Assembly (NCBI GenBank): GCA_002286855.1
Contig: NRSV01000006.1
Location: 310,001-374,000 of the forward strand
From: Bipolaris cookei
Lineage: Eukaryota > Ascomycota > Dothideomycetes > Pleosporales > Pleosporaceae
Direction: 5' to 3'
Length of the DNA stretch: 64,000 nucleotides
In this document: piece by piece, positions 46,692 to 58,236 of the stretch
Layout of the letters: each line of letters opens with the position of its first letter
Position numbering within the stretch: the stretch's first letter is position 1
Notes under the pieces: generated by a model
Told to the model about the DNA's origin: nothing
Seen by the model: only the letters and a program-made list of their open reading frames with translations
Database searches by the model: none
Made by a program: the position numbers and the translations under genes

Positions 46692-49254
46692 TACCCGGAC
46701 ACTCGCTATACACTGACGTTATCCAGAATACACCTTGTTGCCAAGACTATATTCAAGCGGATTTCATTTGCAATTTCCGCCCCCAGTGTCTTCTACATTA
46801 TCTATTTCCCGCGACTCAACCCCAGGGAAATTGTTGCATACGCGTAAAGTAGAAACCTAGATAGACAGAGGAGGTGAAGCGAAAAAAGCAAATTAAACCT
46901 TACTCAAGCCACACTACTTTGGCGACATGCACAGCGCGGCGCTCCCGCATACCAAGACGTCCGCCAAGCCAAAGAACAAGCAAGCCGCAAAAGAAGGGAA
47001 GAGCGAGTGAGAAGAAGAAAAGGGGGTTGAGGAAAGAGACAAAGAGAAGAAAAGACGAATAAGCGATATCGACGCGTCATCCCAAGTTATCACATCCGGA
47101 AACAGGATAACATCTACTACTATCGATGAAATCGCGGGACACCGGAGGATAACCAGCACCGTTGATCGTAGTCGATTCGCCGGCCCTTAATCGCCTCGTA
47201 TCACGCAGCGGGAGGGTCGAATTACCCAAAGCTACGGACACGCGTAGCCGCGCCAGCGACCCAGCGACCCTCACTAACGGGACGCCAAAAAACCCCACAT
47301 ATCGGATAGTCTACGCTCTCGATACGGGACGGACGGGTCGCAAGAAACGCTTGTGTGAGGAATCCGAAGCAAAGTCCGGAAAATGTCCTACACCCACATT
47401 ACTATCTCTGTCGTGTAATCCAGAGGGTAAGCGAAAAACCGCCCCTTTCTGTATGCCTATTTTTGGAAAGGACCTATTATAGTCGGGCGACCCTATCGCC
47501 ATAGAGTGTTCAAAATAAGATACTTAATACAAAAACACCTAACGCGCGTACTCTGGTTTACCACCCCTCCCCAACCGAGGGAATCCTACCGACCAACACC
47601 GCAAGTCAGAACGTTGCACTCACCTCATCCGCAAATATCCGCCCATACATAGTAGCTCCAAACGTAACATACCAACATTGTTGCATCACCCCCCTCCCCC
47701 CCATTTCGGCCCCCATCTTCCGCGCGCGCGCGCGCGCCCCAGCCACGCACATACACACGTGCGTGTATGCATGTTGCATCCCTCCATTCCCCCAAAGCCC
47801 GGGACCGCTCAGAGCACGAGACCATCCGCCCATTTCCCAACTTGTCCCGCATTGCATTTGCACAACTATGTACTTACATATTCAAGTAAGTCCTAGATAC
47901 ATGCATTGCAATATCGCCAAGCCCCCCCCATGTCTAGCGCATCCGAGAAATCATCCAAGCAAGAAATATCTATTATACTTGCAGAACAGGAAGAGAGTAT
48001 CGGAGCGGAGGGTGGTAAAGCAACGTCTTGGCGGCGTGATACAGTACCACGTTTCTCAAAAGCAATTATTTCTGGGGGAGGAGGGTGGGCAAGTGGCCTT
48101 TGTTTTCGGACTTTTGCGTTTCTTTTCTCAGAGCGGCGGGCGGGTGCGGACGACTGCGACTGAGAGATGGATACATGGGGGAGGAGCGGGGAGGTGGCTA
48201 AGTTAGGGGTTCAAAAAAACAAAAAAAAAGAGGGCCAAGCTAAGATCAACTACTATCTATCTTTTCGATGTGGCTAGTGAGCTAGTTAGTACCTTTTGTT
48301 GTCCATGCTTGTACTGTCTTTTTTTTTCTTCCCCTCTTTCTCTCTCTTTCTCTGTTTTTCGAATCGAAAACATGGTTTTACCTTGGATGTGGGATGCTGC
48401 TGGCCAGACCATGTGATGAGGATCGTTGTGGGTGGGTGGGTGCATGTTGCACTAATTACTACTCCGAGTTAGTGGGTGGATTTTCTAAGGCGCAAGACGG
48501 GAAATTTTGAAAGTCGAAATGGGCAAGCGTGTGGCGTTCGGCCGCGACGACGTCATCTGGCATATCTTCATATGGAGCGCGATGGAGGAGTCGTCTGTTT
48601 TTCTTGATTTGTTTATTGACCTACGTATGGCGAGTGGGGACGCGGGATAACGGTAAATGTTTATGCAAGGCAAGGCTGCCTGGCAACGCGATGTGTGGTC
48701 ATGTGGCTAGGTTAGCGGTGACTGTGACTCTGATGCGTAGCTTATGTGCTATTAAACTTTCACCAGTGATGCCGATGCGATACCCGCCTTAGTTAAGAGA
48801 CAAGGACACTGTTCAACGCACTGAGCTAGCACCACACGCGTATAAATGACATCACAATGCACCCTGCCAGCTTTCATGTGTTTTTTGTGGTTGAATTACT
48901 AGATAGTTTGGCGGGCCTTGGACGCGCTTCTCAAAATACAGCATGCCGATCGTCTTGACGGCTGCGACACACGGAACGCTGGCTCATCTAGACCCTATGC
49001 ACATGCCATGTTTTCAACACAGTTGCCCCAGAAAAACTCCTTGAAAATGCCATATGCGATAAGAAATTGGTATCCGTAGATATTGAAGAACCCTGAACAA
49101 AAGAAATCGTTACCCTGACAGAAATAAAAAAGAAAAGTAAGAAAACTGGGTAAATGGTACCAGACCGGACCGGAGGTTCTCGTTTGTTTCTCCGATCGGC
49201 GTGCCCGTTGTTGCTTGACTATGCATGCTTGGTGGATTAATCGTCCATGGCTAT
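46692..49254. other. Gene-free region right of second transposon
   Basis: 2.5 kb with no supported gene. It holds an A/G-rich block (46960-47060), a 17-bp alternating CG run at 47721-47737, C-rich tracts and a pyrimidine run at 48318-48356. Short frames near 46927 (27 codons ending at a possible donor) and 47162 are not conserved-looking enough to call. Confidence 0.45.
47721..47737. repeat. Alternating CG run
   Basis: CGCGCGCG alternation over 17 bp, with Z-DNA-forming potential. Confidence 0.8.
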
Positions 49255-50796
49255 CTAAGCCATGTTTGCAGCGCCATGCTTCTCGTCCTCGTTCTTCTCA
49301 AACATGGTATCCTCAAGCCACTTGGTGGCCTTGGCGCACTGTGCGTCGACGTAGGTGATCCAGAGATGAGCGATCGTGTACTCGACGACGAAAAAGAGGG
49401 GAATTGCTAGTGTCCAGACGAGCCAGTTGGTGGTCCTGGGGATGTAGTGGTGAATGGCCTCGCCTTGGCCGTCCTTTGGTTGCTCAACGTGGTATGGGGC
49501 CGTGCTGAATCCATAGATCAATCGTGCGAGTCCAACCTTCATGACAGTTCCATGAGTCAGGTAGACGGCAAAACTATTGCGGCCGACCCACATGAACAGC
49601 TTGTTGGAGAAGAGGCTCTGCAAAGAAGGCGAAAGCCAGATTCCAGTGACCATGAGATCCCATCCAATAGCGGTGAAGCGCTTGGGGTAGCTTGCGGCGC
49701 CCTGAGGAATGATCCAGTCTCCGAGGTTCTTGAGCTGGACAGACCAGGTCGCCCACTCCCAGTGCTCTCCGGGGAAGCACGCCACATACCAGCCGAGAAT
49801 GATGAGGAAAGCCGTGGCGAATCGACGGGCCTTGACGCGGTTGTTGACGAAGTCACGGAAGCCTTTCTCTGAGCCGAGGTCGCAAAGGATAACACCATAG
49901 AGGAATTGACACTCAAAAGTTTCTGGAATGTGTTAGCTGCAAGCTGAGCTGCGGGAGCAGGTGTGACATACCCTTTTCTGGGCTCGTGCGCATCCAGTAC
50001 CAAAAGAACAAGACAATGCAGGTGAAGAGACGCATGCGGAACTTCATGAAGACGGTGGCGAACAAGAGGATGTAGATGAGAAAGGCACCCTGGAGGAGAG
50101 GCAGAAGAGCCCATTGGTGGTCATCGTACTCGTTGTTTGCGCCGGACCAGGATGTCTGGAAGTTTCTGATCAGTCGTGGAATCTCTGTGTCGAGGCTGCC
50201 AATGTTGGTAGGGACAGAGCGTCGGAACCAGTGCGAGTCGCTGAGGTGGGCAATTTCAAAGGCACCCAGCTGGGCGAAGAACCAGGCAATGACAAGAGCG
50301 ATTGTGGCGGGCATAATAAGTCGGGGCGGGCGGCGGAAGGCGGACTTGCCCAGTGTCTCCAAGGCGGCTGGAATGTTTCCAGACTTTGCCTGGCGGAGGG
50401 GCTTGATGGCGCACACGTATCCAGTGAGAAAGGCAAACATGGTGACACCGATACGGCCTTGAAAAGGTAAACGGATAAAGGGCAGTTGGAGCAGTTGGGG
50501 GGCTGCGTTCTCGTTGTCGCGCGGCGACCAGAGGCTGTAGTCCCAAGCTCTGCACAAGTGTGTTACCACGACCCAGAAGGAAGCGACGCCACGAACACCC
50601 TGCATATGTCAGAGGCAAGACAAGAGACAGGGAGGGGGGGTAGAATCTGAGTGCATACCTCTACCCAAGTAACATTTTGGCGGTTGCTGGAAGCCATCTT
50701 GCCTGGACCAGCGGCGGGCTCAAGGGGAGTCGCAAGGCTTGAGATGGTGGCGCGAGCGAGCGACAACGGGGCCTTTGCGATGAAAGACATGTGCAT
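49255..50796 (-). CDS. Acyltransferase-3 family membrane protein
   Basis: Exons (minus) 50796-50659, 50599-49972 and 49922-49255 give 477 aa; the introns are 59 and 49 bp. The family signature GVRGVASFWVVVTHLCRAW at the start of exon 2 carries the conserved Arg and His of OafA/NolL-type acyltransferases. About ten hydrophobic segments follow (IMPATIALVIAWFFAQLGAF, LWFATVF-like spans, WTLAIPLFFVVEYTIAHLWI). These enzymes transfer acyl groups to extracytoplasmic sugars or lipids; the fungal substrate is unknown. The ATG at 50796 gives a 45-residue N-terminal extension before the domain; ATG 50697 (MASSNRQNVTWVE) is an alternative start. Confidence 0.87.
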
Positions 50797-52069
50797 GCAG
50801 AGGGCGTGGGCAGTGTGGAGGGGGGAATGGGAGCCCAGGGAAGGAATGGCGAGGGCCTGAGGAGGGTGGTAAGAAAACGAGAGAGAAGGGTAAGGAAAAA
50901 AAGAGCGACTGGCGGCGACTATAGCAGCTGCATTGGAGTGGACTTGGGCCGACCAAGAAGGAAGTTAAACGCATCACCAGGGATGGAGCAAGTTCCCCAT
51001 GCGAAGACGGCTTCTCGGATGGGACTGCTTGGCGCGATATCGATCTGTCAAGCAAGAGCAGCAACGGGATGGCCGTGTCATTGGCTGTGGGGCTGAAAGG
51101 AGAACAAGCGCCGGGTCTGCATGGGTGGCCGCGTCATAAAGGCTGGGCGTGAGGGCACGACGCCCCCACTGGTTTCAGGCAAGGGAGGCTTCTTGGCAGT
51201 CAGCAGCCGCATGTGGCGGTGTCTTGCGGTTGCAGTAGGAAGAGGGTGCTACGCAGTAATGGAGCGGCAGTACACACACCTACACCTCTCCGCTGTGCCG
51301 ACTTCCGCTCAGTGCAATCTCCAGCAGCCCAGCCCCCCCGACCGACCGGTCGCCCGGCCCGCCAAGCCCTGCCCGCCCTCGTGACCGGGCGGCCTCTGAG
51401 GTGGATGTGTGCTGGTGGTGTGCATGGCGCCCAGTCCGGCATGTGGCGCGGAGACAACACGTTGAGCCACACTCGTGCTCGGGGGGCGGGATCGTCCCAG
51501 TAGATTACACGCCAGCCGCTGTTTTATGTCCACCCAAGGCCGCGCAATATGGCCCCTGTGTCCGCCAGGCGGCGCATGCACCCTCCACTATCCACTGTCC
51601 AAGTACACACACGTACGCAGCCTGGACGCGTTACTGCAATGTCTCCAACAGCCTATCTGAAATGAGGCTCTGCAAACCTGCGGCTCTGCCATGCGTCTCC
51701 CTGTCCACTGCCAACTCCCACCCAGCCAGTCGCTCCAGCGCCCTAGCGCCCCTGTCCTACGCCATCCCACCATAGGGCTTTGGCTAACCCAACAATGCCA
51801 TCTTTTACCTTTGGGGCCCGTCTATCCATGAGTCTAATTACTCTACGCCCACAACGCCCCCAACGTCCCCGACGCCCCTGACGCCCCCGACCCCCCCGTA
51901 ACGTCCTCTTGCCTAATCAACCACCCGCCGATACGGATACTCATTGGCCCCACGCCTGATGTCGTTGCGTTGCTTTGCTTTGCTTTGCTTTCTTCATGTT
52001 TGCTACTCTAGAGTACATACGGTAGAGTACATGCTCTACGCCTAGACTACAGCTGCATACATACATCCG
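50797..52069. other. Intergenic, C-rich repeats
   Basis: 1.27 kb of upstream sequence for the acyltransferase and the 3' side of the oxygenase. At 51847-51898 there are near-repeats of ACGCCCCC/ACGTCCCCG. Between 51965 and 51990 a TTTGCTTTGC repeat occurs. No gene was supported. Confidence 0.4.
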
Positions 52070-53259
52070 CTAGTGATTCTTCTCAACAATCTCCTTCGCA
52101 AATGCTGCAAAGTCCCGCTTGTCGTCCACCTTCTCCCACAGGTTGGGCTGCGTAAACACGGCCAGTGTGTTCCTCGCAACCTTTCCACCGCCAGCTCCAG
52201 CTCCAGCGCCCCGCACAAAGTGAGGCACTGCTTTGAACTTGCCTTGGGTGATGATCTCGAGCGCCTCGCCAGTCTGGAAGGCTAGACAGTCGCGTGGGAT
52301 GCTGACCTTGGTCACGGCGCCCGTACGCGAGTGAATGTATAGGCCTGCCTTGGGGTCCGGCGATCGCTCAAGTTCCTCGAGGGGTGCAAACGACGTGCCT
52401 GCTCGCGGCACATTTGCTCCTTCATCCACAAACATGGCCGATGTCAGCCCGGTCAGGCACCCATGGTCGAGATGCGTCGCACACCAGTCGTCCTCATCCC
52501 CGTTCGAAATCTCCGAGCCAGATGCAGGGCTGGGGAAATAGTGCAGCAGCCGGGCTTTTGTCGAAACACTTGTCTTGACCACATGTTCGAGGTACCCCTT
52601 TTGATAGCCCTCAATGTTCGCTTCGGCGTACTTGTCGCATGCTCGTGCAACCAGTGCTGCAATGTCAATGATCAGCGTACATAGCTCGCGGAATGTCTCC
52701 TCGAAGCCTGGCAGCAGCTGCTCCGATGGCCACACGTTGGGCGCTATGTACTCTGGGAACGACTGGTATTTCTCGGCCACTGCCTTTTGCTGCTCTTCAA
52801 ACCCGGGCGCACAGTTGACATAGTATGAACCCTTTAGAGTGTCGTATTTGCCATCTTTGAGCGTCTCTTTCCCACATGACCATCCAACCAGCCACTTGGA
52901 AGCGGGCGATTCAAGCTTTGCTAAGACCCGGTCAACCCGCTTGAAACTCAACGAGGTACAGAGGGTCTATGCTTACCCAGTTCGTCCTGAGACAGGTTTC
53001 CAAGAGCAGATGCATACGAGAGCAGCCTGTGGCGCAGATCATGGAATCTGGACGGGAGATCCTTTACAACAATGATACCCAGACTCGCGGGGCCAAAAGC
53101 TTCCTCGAGTAATGCAAATCCGACATCGTCTGCAATGCCAACATCAGCAACGGCTGCCTATCACTGTGAACAATCCATCCACCACTACTTACTGTTTTTG
53201 AGAGCATCCAGCTCGACAACGACAGCGCTCTGGTTCACGGCAGCATTAGCGTTGGCCAT
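52070..53259 (-). CDS. 2-oxoglutarate/Fe(II)-dependent oxygenase-like protein
   Basis: Exons (minus) 53259-53193, 53129-52977 and 52920-52070 give 356 aa; the introns are 63 and 56 bp. The first exon (MANANAAVNQSAVVVELDAL) and the second (DVGFALLEEAFGPASLGIIVVKDLP) form the N-terminal part of an isopenicillin-N-synthase-like fold. The iron ligands are likely His and Asp in WCATHLDHG and the distal His in AVPHFVRG; the 2-oxoglutarate-binding Arg may be in VARNTLAVF. The substrate is unknown. It is divergent from FRG1 with 215 bp between the starts. A Gly/Ala-rich loop (GAGAGAGGG) sits between the distal His and the Arg. Confidence 0.83.
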
Positions 53260-53474
53260 AGCAATTGCTCACAAAAGATTACTCTGGTATTCGACAATGA
53301 CCATGCACTACGTTGTTGACTCTGACACTTTATCGTCGTCTCGGTAGCGCACAAAGTGGTACAAGCCTAACCCAGAATCTCAACTTGGACCTGCCTGATT
53401 TGCGCCAGCCTCGGCCAACTCCGATCTCTCACCTCCGACGCCGCATCCTAATACCTCGACCCAGGACCGCAAAC
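53260..53474. promoter_or_regulatory. Shared promoter, oxygenase and FRG1
   Basis: 215 bp between divergent starts. No TATA box was recognised. Confidence 0.4.
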
Positions 53475-54353
53475 ATGCCAAAAGCCCTCCACTTCAAGGG
53501 CGATAAGAAGGTCAAGAAGCGCAGAAAGGCCGCGGAGCCATACGATGCCGACAACATCCACTCGAACCAAGTCACGTCCAGCGCCCCTGCAGAAGCTGAG
53601 AATGACGACTCTTGGGTGAATGCGGATGCGCCCAGCGACATCTCTGGACCCGTCCTCATAGTCCTTCCCACCGACAAACCCACCTGCCTAGCATGCGACG
53701 CAAATGGCAAGGTGTTTGCTAGCGATCTAGAAAACATTGTCGAGGGCGACGCTGCAACCGCCGAACCGCATGATGTGCGTCAGGTGTTTGTCGCGACTCG
53801 CGTCGCAGGTACTGAGCAGCTAAGTTTGAAAGGCCATCACGGCAGGTACGACGACAGAGCCCCAGGCATTCTAGAGTCTGGCCCTCCCCCAATGTACCGG
53901 TAATTGGCTTACTCGCTTTCTAGATACATTAGCTGCGACAAGTTCGGCGTCTTGAGCGCGACTGCAACGGCAATTTCCCCAGAAGAAACCTTTCTCGCTG
54001 TTCCCGTGCCCGACAATGCCTCTGCATTTTCGCTACAAACTGTACGCGACAATTTTGTCAGCGCTCGTGACTCCAAAGCTGGCCCCGAGCTACGCGGCGA
54101 CACGGAACATATTGACTTTACGACTACGCTGCGCATACGCATGCAGGCGCGATTCAAGCCGCGCCTCAAGGCAAACAAGGAAGAAAAGGCAAATGTTAAG
54201 ATTAGCCGCAAGGAGCTGGAAGATCAAATCGGGCGGCGGTTGGACGATGCTGAAGTCAAGAAGTTACGGAGAGCAAGGGCCGAAGGAAACTTCTACGAGA
54301 CTGCCTTGGACATGAAGGTCAAGTCTAGCCACGATAAGTATGCCAGTATGTGA
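53475..54353 (+). CDS. FRG1: FRG1-like protein
   Basis: Exons 53475-53845 and 53924-54353 give 266 aa; the 78-bp intron joins LKGHHGR to YISCDKFG in frame. The basic start MPKALHFKGDKKVKKRRK is a nuclear or nucleolar signal. A fascin-like beta-trefoil region includes KGHHGRYISCDKFGVLSATA and FSLQTVRDNFVSA. The basic helical tail (FKPRLKANKEEKANVKISRK, then LEDQIGRRLDDAEVKKLRRAR) is conserved in FRG1 proteins. FRG1 homologues are nucleolar/nuclear proteins tied to RNA processing and actin bundling. Length is normal. Confidence 0.88.
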
Positions 54354-55221
54354 AGGCAAACACAGCCATACCCTTTGCCAGAATACTCTGGCAAGAAAAG
54401 AGAGAGGGATACGCCGTGTCCCCTCACATTGCTAGCGCTACTAGTAGTGTGTATAAGAACGGCGGCGGTGGCTCCTGCGTCTTTTCGTAACGCTATACAC
54501 TTTGCCTGATCGGCAATCGCAAACACCCCAGAACACGTACTTAGCCCTCCCTCGTGTCATGGTCTGGAAACATTTTTAAAGCATAAGCGCTTCACGTTTT
54601 GTGTGCCTAGTTGCATCATTTCCCGGGTCCCCTCAAATTGTCCCGGCATTGACGCACGGGGGAGGGAGGGAGGGGGGGGGAGGCGGGAGCATATAAGTTA
54701 GGCTTGCATTTTTTTATTATGCAGTTCGTTCCCCGAGCTAAACACCTAATGACTAGCCCAGATCTACGGTTTCTAGTCATGTAAAGCACCGTTTAGGCAA
54801 AAAAGTTACAATCGTTGCAACCTAGGCATGTGAGACGGATTTTGTCCTCAGAATTTGTTAGCCTAAGACTACGTTGATGCTTCGTGTGGTGAGCTTAATT
54901 ATCGCGTATACCAAATTAAATCAAATCAGTTCATACTCAAATACGCTTCTCACGCCGCAAAGGGACAAGGACAACCTCGTCTTGATGAAATCGCTGTATT
55001 AACATGCTAGGATATCTTTCAAGTCTCAAGATAGAATCTATACGCTTCTCACGTGCGAATGTGGCTTCCATGTGCTACAAAACACTCCGTATCCTTTACT
55101 AGCACAAACAGCGACCGACAATGGGCACAGTTGTGCTTGCTCTGCTCTTATCCGCACTCCCAGATCTACAATCAAGTACACACCATCATATCCCATGCCC
55201 CGCATATATGCATACACGCGT
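54354..55221. other. Intergenic with G-rich tract
   Basis: Convergent 3' ends of FRG1 and MCR1. A run of G blocks at 54658-54687 could form a G-quadruplex on the plus strand. No gene was seen. Confidence 0.45.
54658..54687 (+). repeat. G-quadruplex-like G tract
   Basis: At least four runs of three or more G separated by single A or C, including one run of nine. Confidence 0.75.
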
Positions 55222-56373
55222 CTAAAACTTGTACACCTGGTCCTTGCTGTAGCCAAGCTCCTTCAGGTAACCGTCAAGCTCGCCTTGGTCAGATGGGCTC
55301 TTCTTGCCACCGCTGATGGCCTTGTACATGCCGGGGGGTCCGCAAACAAACAGCTTAATCTTCTCCCCCTCCTTTGGTTCCGGAAGCACAGTCTTCAGAA
55401 GCTCCTTGGTGATGTATCCCTTGCCGCCTTGCCACGACTCTGGCGGGTTGTCCAAGACGTAAAAAGCTCGGAATCGTTGGGGGTAAGTGTTCTCCAGCTC
55501 TTCAAACTCGCGCTTGAGCAGAATGTCCTCTTCAGTTACATTGCCGTATACAAGTGTCACCTTGGTCTTGTCCTCGGGGTTGCGGAAGATGGCGCGTGCT
55601 GTTTGCCACATCGGAGTGATACCAGTTCCACCAGCAATCAGTGCAATGTGCTCAAACTTGTTGGGTGACCATTGGAATTTTGGAATTGGTCCCTTGATAT
55701 CCAGTCGCTGACCAGGCTCCATGCTGTGCATGTGCTCCGACATGGGTCCGTTCGGGTAAGCCTTGATGATGAAATCCACTGTACCCTTCTGGTCTACGTC
55801 GCTGATGGGAGTGTACGGTCGAATGACGGGCTTTTGCATTTCGGGACCCTTGTACTTGGTGATGACGGCAGCTATATAGAGTCAGCAAATTTCCACATGT
55901 TCGTCTGAGGTGGCCATACAAGCTACAGGCAAACCGCTCTCCATGTCTTCCTCAGGCAACTTGAAAGTAAGTTTTTTGGTGTTGTGATTGACAATCTCAG
56001 ACTTGTCCAACACAAGCGACAGGAAGCCTTGATCGCCTCCAGTGAAGGCCTTCTTAGCAGGGCCACCGGTTGAGGAAGGGATCTTGTTGGCTTCTTCTGA
56101 CGGTGGTGCGTTGCCCTTCTGCCCTGATGGTGAATCACCACCCCTCAAGAACAGGTAGGCACCTGCAAGACCAGCAGCACCAATTCCTGTATAAAGAACA
56201 CCATTGTTGCCGCCGCTCTTGGGCGCCTCGGATGCATATCGGCGGATTTGCTGGTCTCATACATTAGTGTTTGGCCGAAGACTGAGAGTATTTGTAATGC
56301 GCAAATTGAAGGGAAAGCTGGCGCATACCTGGTGCAGCGTCCTGGCCGGGCGGAATACCTGTCTGGTGAACAT
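55222..56373 (-). CDS. MCR1: Mitochondrial NADH-cytochrome b5 reductase
   Basis: Exons (minus) 56373-56329, 56250-55920 and 55871-55222 give 341 aa; the introns are 78 and 48 bp. The first exon (MFTRQVFRPARTLHQ) plus IRRYASEAPKSGG is a mitochondrial presequence, followed by one hydrophobic span (VLYTGIGAAGLAGAYLFL) as in yeast Mcr1. The FAD motif RPYTPIS, the NAD-binding GGTGITPMWQ and FVCGPPGM are present. It passes electrons from NADH to cytochrome b5 or related acceptors at the outer membrane / intermembrane space. The length fits Mcr1 (about 300-345 aa). Confidence 0.94.
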
Positions 56374-58236
56374 GGCGAGACGAATTGGTATGGTAAGAGG
56401 GGTGGATGAGGAGTAATTGAGGTGCGGGAGGGAAAACAAGATGTTATCGAGGTACTGAGCTTGCGCTCGTGGTGAGCTAATGCCAAGCAAACGTCATCGC
56501 TTGCTGACAAGCTGCCGAAATCCGGACTCAACACCACCCCGGTATCTCCGCCCCAGCCACCAGGTGTCGTGGGCCCTTTTTCCTACGATGATATGAATTG
56601 CTTCGGGAGATCGATGGCCAAGATGATAGGTCTATATACCATTTGAGGCCGGTCTAGAGACTTGCATACTTGCATATCTGGAGGAGCTATATCATCACTG
56701 CCGATGTTCACAATGGGATGATCCCGATATGATAAGCGCCATCAATGTCAGCAAATTAATTATCGAGTTTAAAATGGAGGGGCTTTTTTGAAATTGATTT
56801 CATCTTGAATTTCAAGCGAAGACAACCAGCTAGACTCGCAATGTGTATACAAATAGTAGTTTCAAGGAAGTTCAATCTTCTTCCTACTAACATTATAAAA
56901 ACCATGGAAGCAATGCAATCCAAGTGACACTGATAATCAGGAGTGGCTAATTTAATGTAGTTTTGCTATCGGGAGACGCTTAGTAACGTACTAGTAGAGA
57001 GTCATGGTAGAAAACAAAGTCTCGTCACATTAAATATTCCATTTCCTTCGTTTCAGATACCGTGATGTCACCAAACTCCTAGTCTATACTAGCTCATCTT
57101 CTTGTCTCTAGCTTCTTTTCTTAGTAATGAGTGACATTCGACCCTGATAAAACATTGGCAATCACATATTACAAAAAGCATTATGTTTACCACTAGAACG
57201 CAACCTACCAAGCTTTCGGGATTGAACACGTACAAGGATATACAGCCACCATAATAAACGAAACAGATTTACGAAACACTTGAAGTAATTCAACAAGTAT
57301 ATCATCAATTGATTGTGCACTGCATGACTATCACGCTGCTGTAACCGGCGTACCTTCAACTTCGTCACTAAAGGATGAGCCCAAAGACTGGGATACCAAA
57401 ACAGAAAAAGAGCTTAAACAAAACATGAAATCGTACCCTCGACAGAACACGCTATTATGCCAAAGATATAGTTAATTATAGCCTTTGGCCGAATTTTCGT
57501 TTAAGAAACACTCTTCGCGTCCACCTCGCCCCAGCACCAACGCATCATATGTCCCATTCAGCTAATACACAAACATGTCAATCTCGACATGATTATTCTC
57601 CTAACCAACGACACTTCTAGTAAATGAAACACTATGTAGTGAATACACGAGGGCCGAAAGGCATCGTGGTGGATTAAATCTATACCAGAAACTTGTATTT
57701 CTCAATGCGCATCGACAAGGCCACTTCTGTACTGCATAAATCGAGTCTTTAGAGTCTGGCAAGTCAAGCAGCCGGAAAAGCGCAATAATATGAGTAATAA
57801 TTTTGCAAATTTCACTCTAGAGTAGTAGCATGGAAATGTAGAAAAGTATGATATTCGACCAATATTTCAATAATTCAACCACACGTCAACCACACATCAA
57901 CCACACGTCAACCACACATCAACCACACATCAACCACACATCAACCACACATCAACCACAAATGTCGAATATGAGTAGCACTTCATTTCCTGCGAGAAGA
58001 AGTAAAAGAGTTTTGCTGAGAACGAGCGATACAAAGGAGCAAGAAATTCCAAGACAGCACACTACCGAACATTCGTTAGTATTTTTTTGGAACTGTACTT
58101 TAGAATACGATTTGTACACTGAATGTATTGCTTACGCGCACCTCAATTACGCCGATTGCTGCTATTCATATATAATATAGAGTCCAAAGGCCTCCCCAAA
58201 AACGCCATTCATGCTTTAATTTACACTGCTTGATAT
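56374..58236. other. AT-rich intergenic region with minisatellite
   Basis: 1.86 kb with no supported gene. It holds AT-rich DNA from about 56620 onward and an 11-bp minisatellite at 57876-57963. An open frame running through the minisatellite (57848-58180) is discounted. Confidence 0.45.
57876..57963 (+). repeat. 11-bp minisatellite CAACCACACRT
   Basis: Eight head-to-tail 11-bp units. Units 1 and 3 have CGT, most others CAT, and the last has AAT at the end. The unit length is not a multiple of three, so it is not a coding repeat. Confidence 0.95.

Noticed and set aside
46927..47062. Lysine-rich short frame starting MHSAALPHTK with a possible GTGAGA donor
   Set aside because: Only 27 codons before a stop and no convincing second exon was found.
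40652..50796. Dehydrogenase, wax-synthase-like and acyltransferase-3 genes as a secondary-metabolite cluster
   Set aside because: There is no backbone synthase (PKS, NRPS, terpene cyclase) and no pathway regulator. A transposon and 2.5 kb of empty DNA separate the genes.
57848..58180. 110-codon frame containing His/Thr repeats
   Set aside because: The repeat text is the 11-bp minisatellite read in shifting frames. The unit is not a multiple of three, so the frame is incidental.
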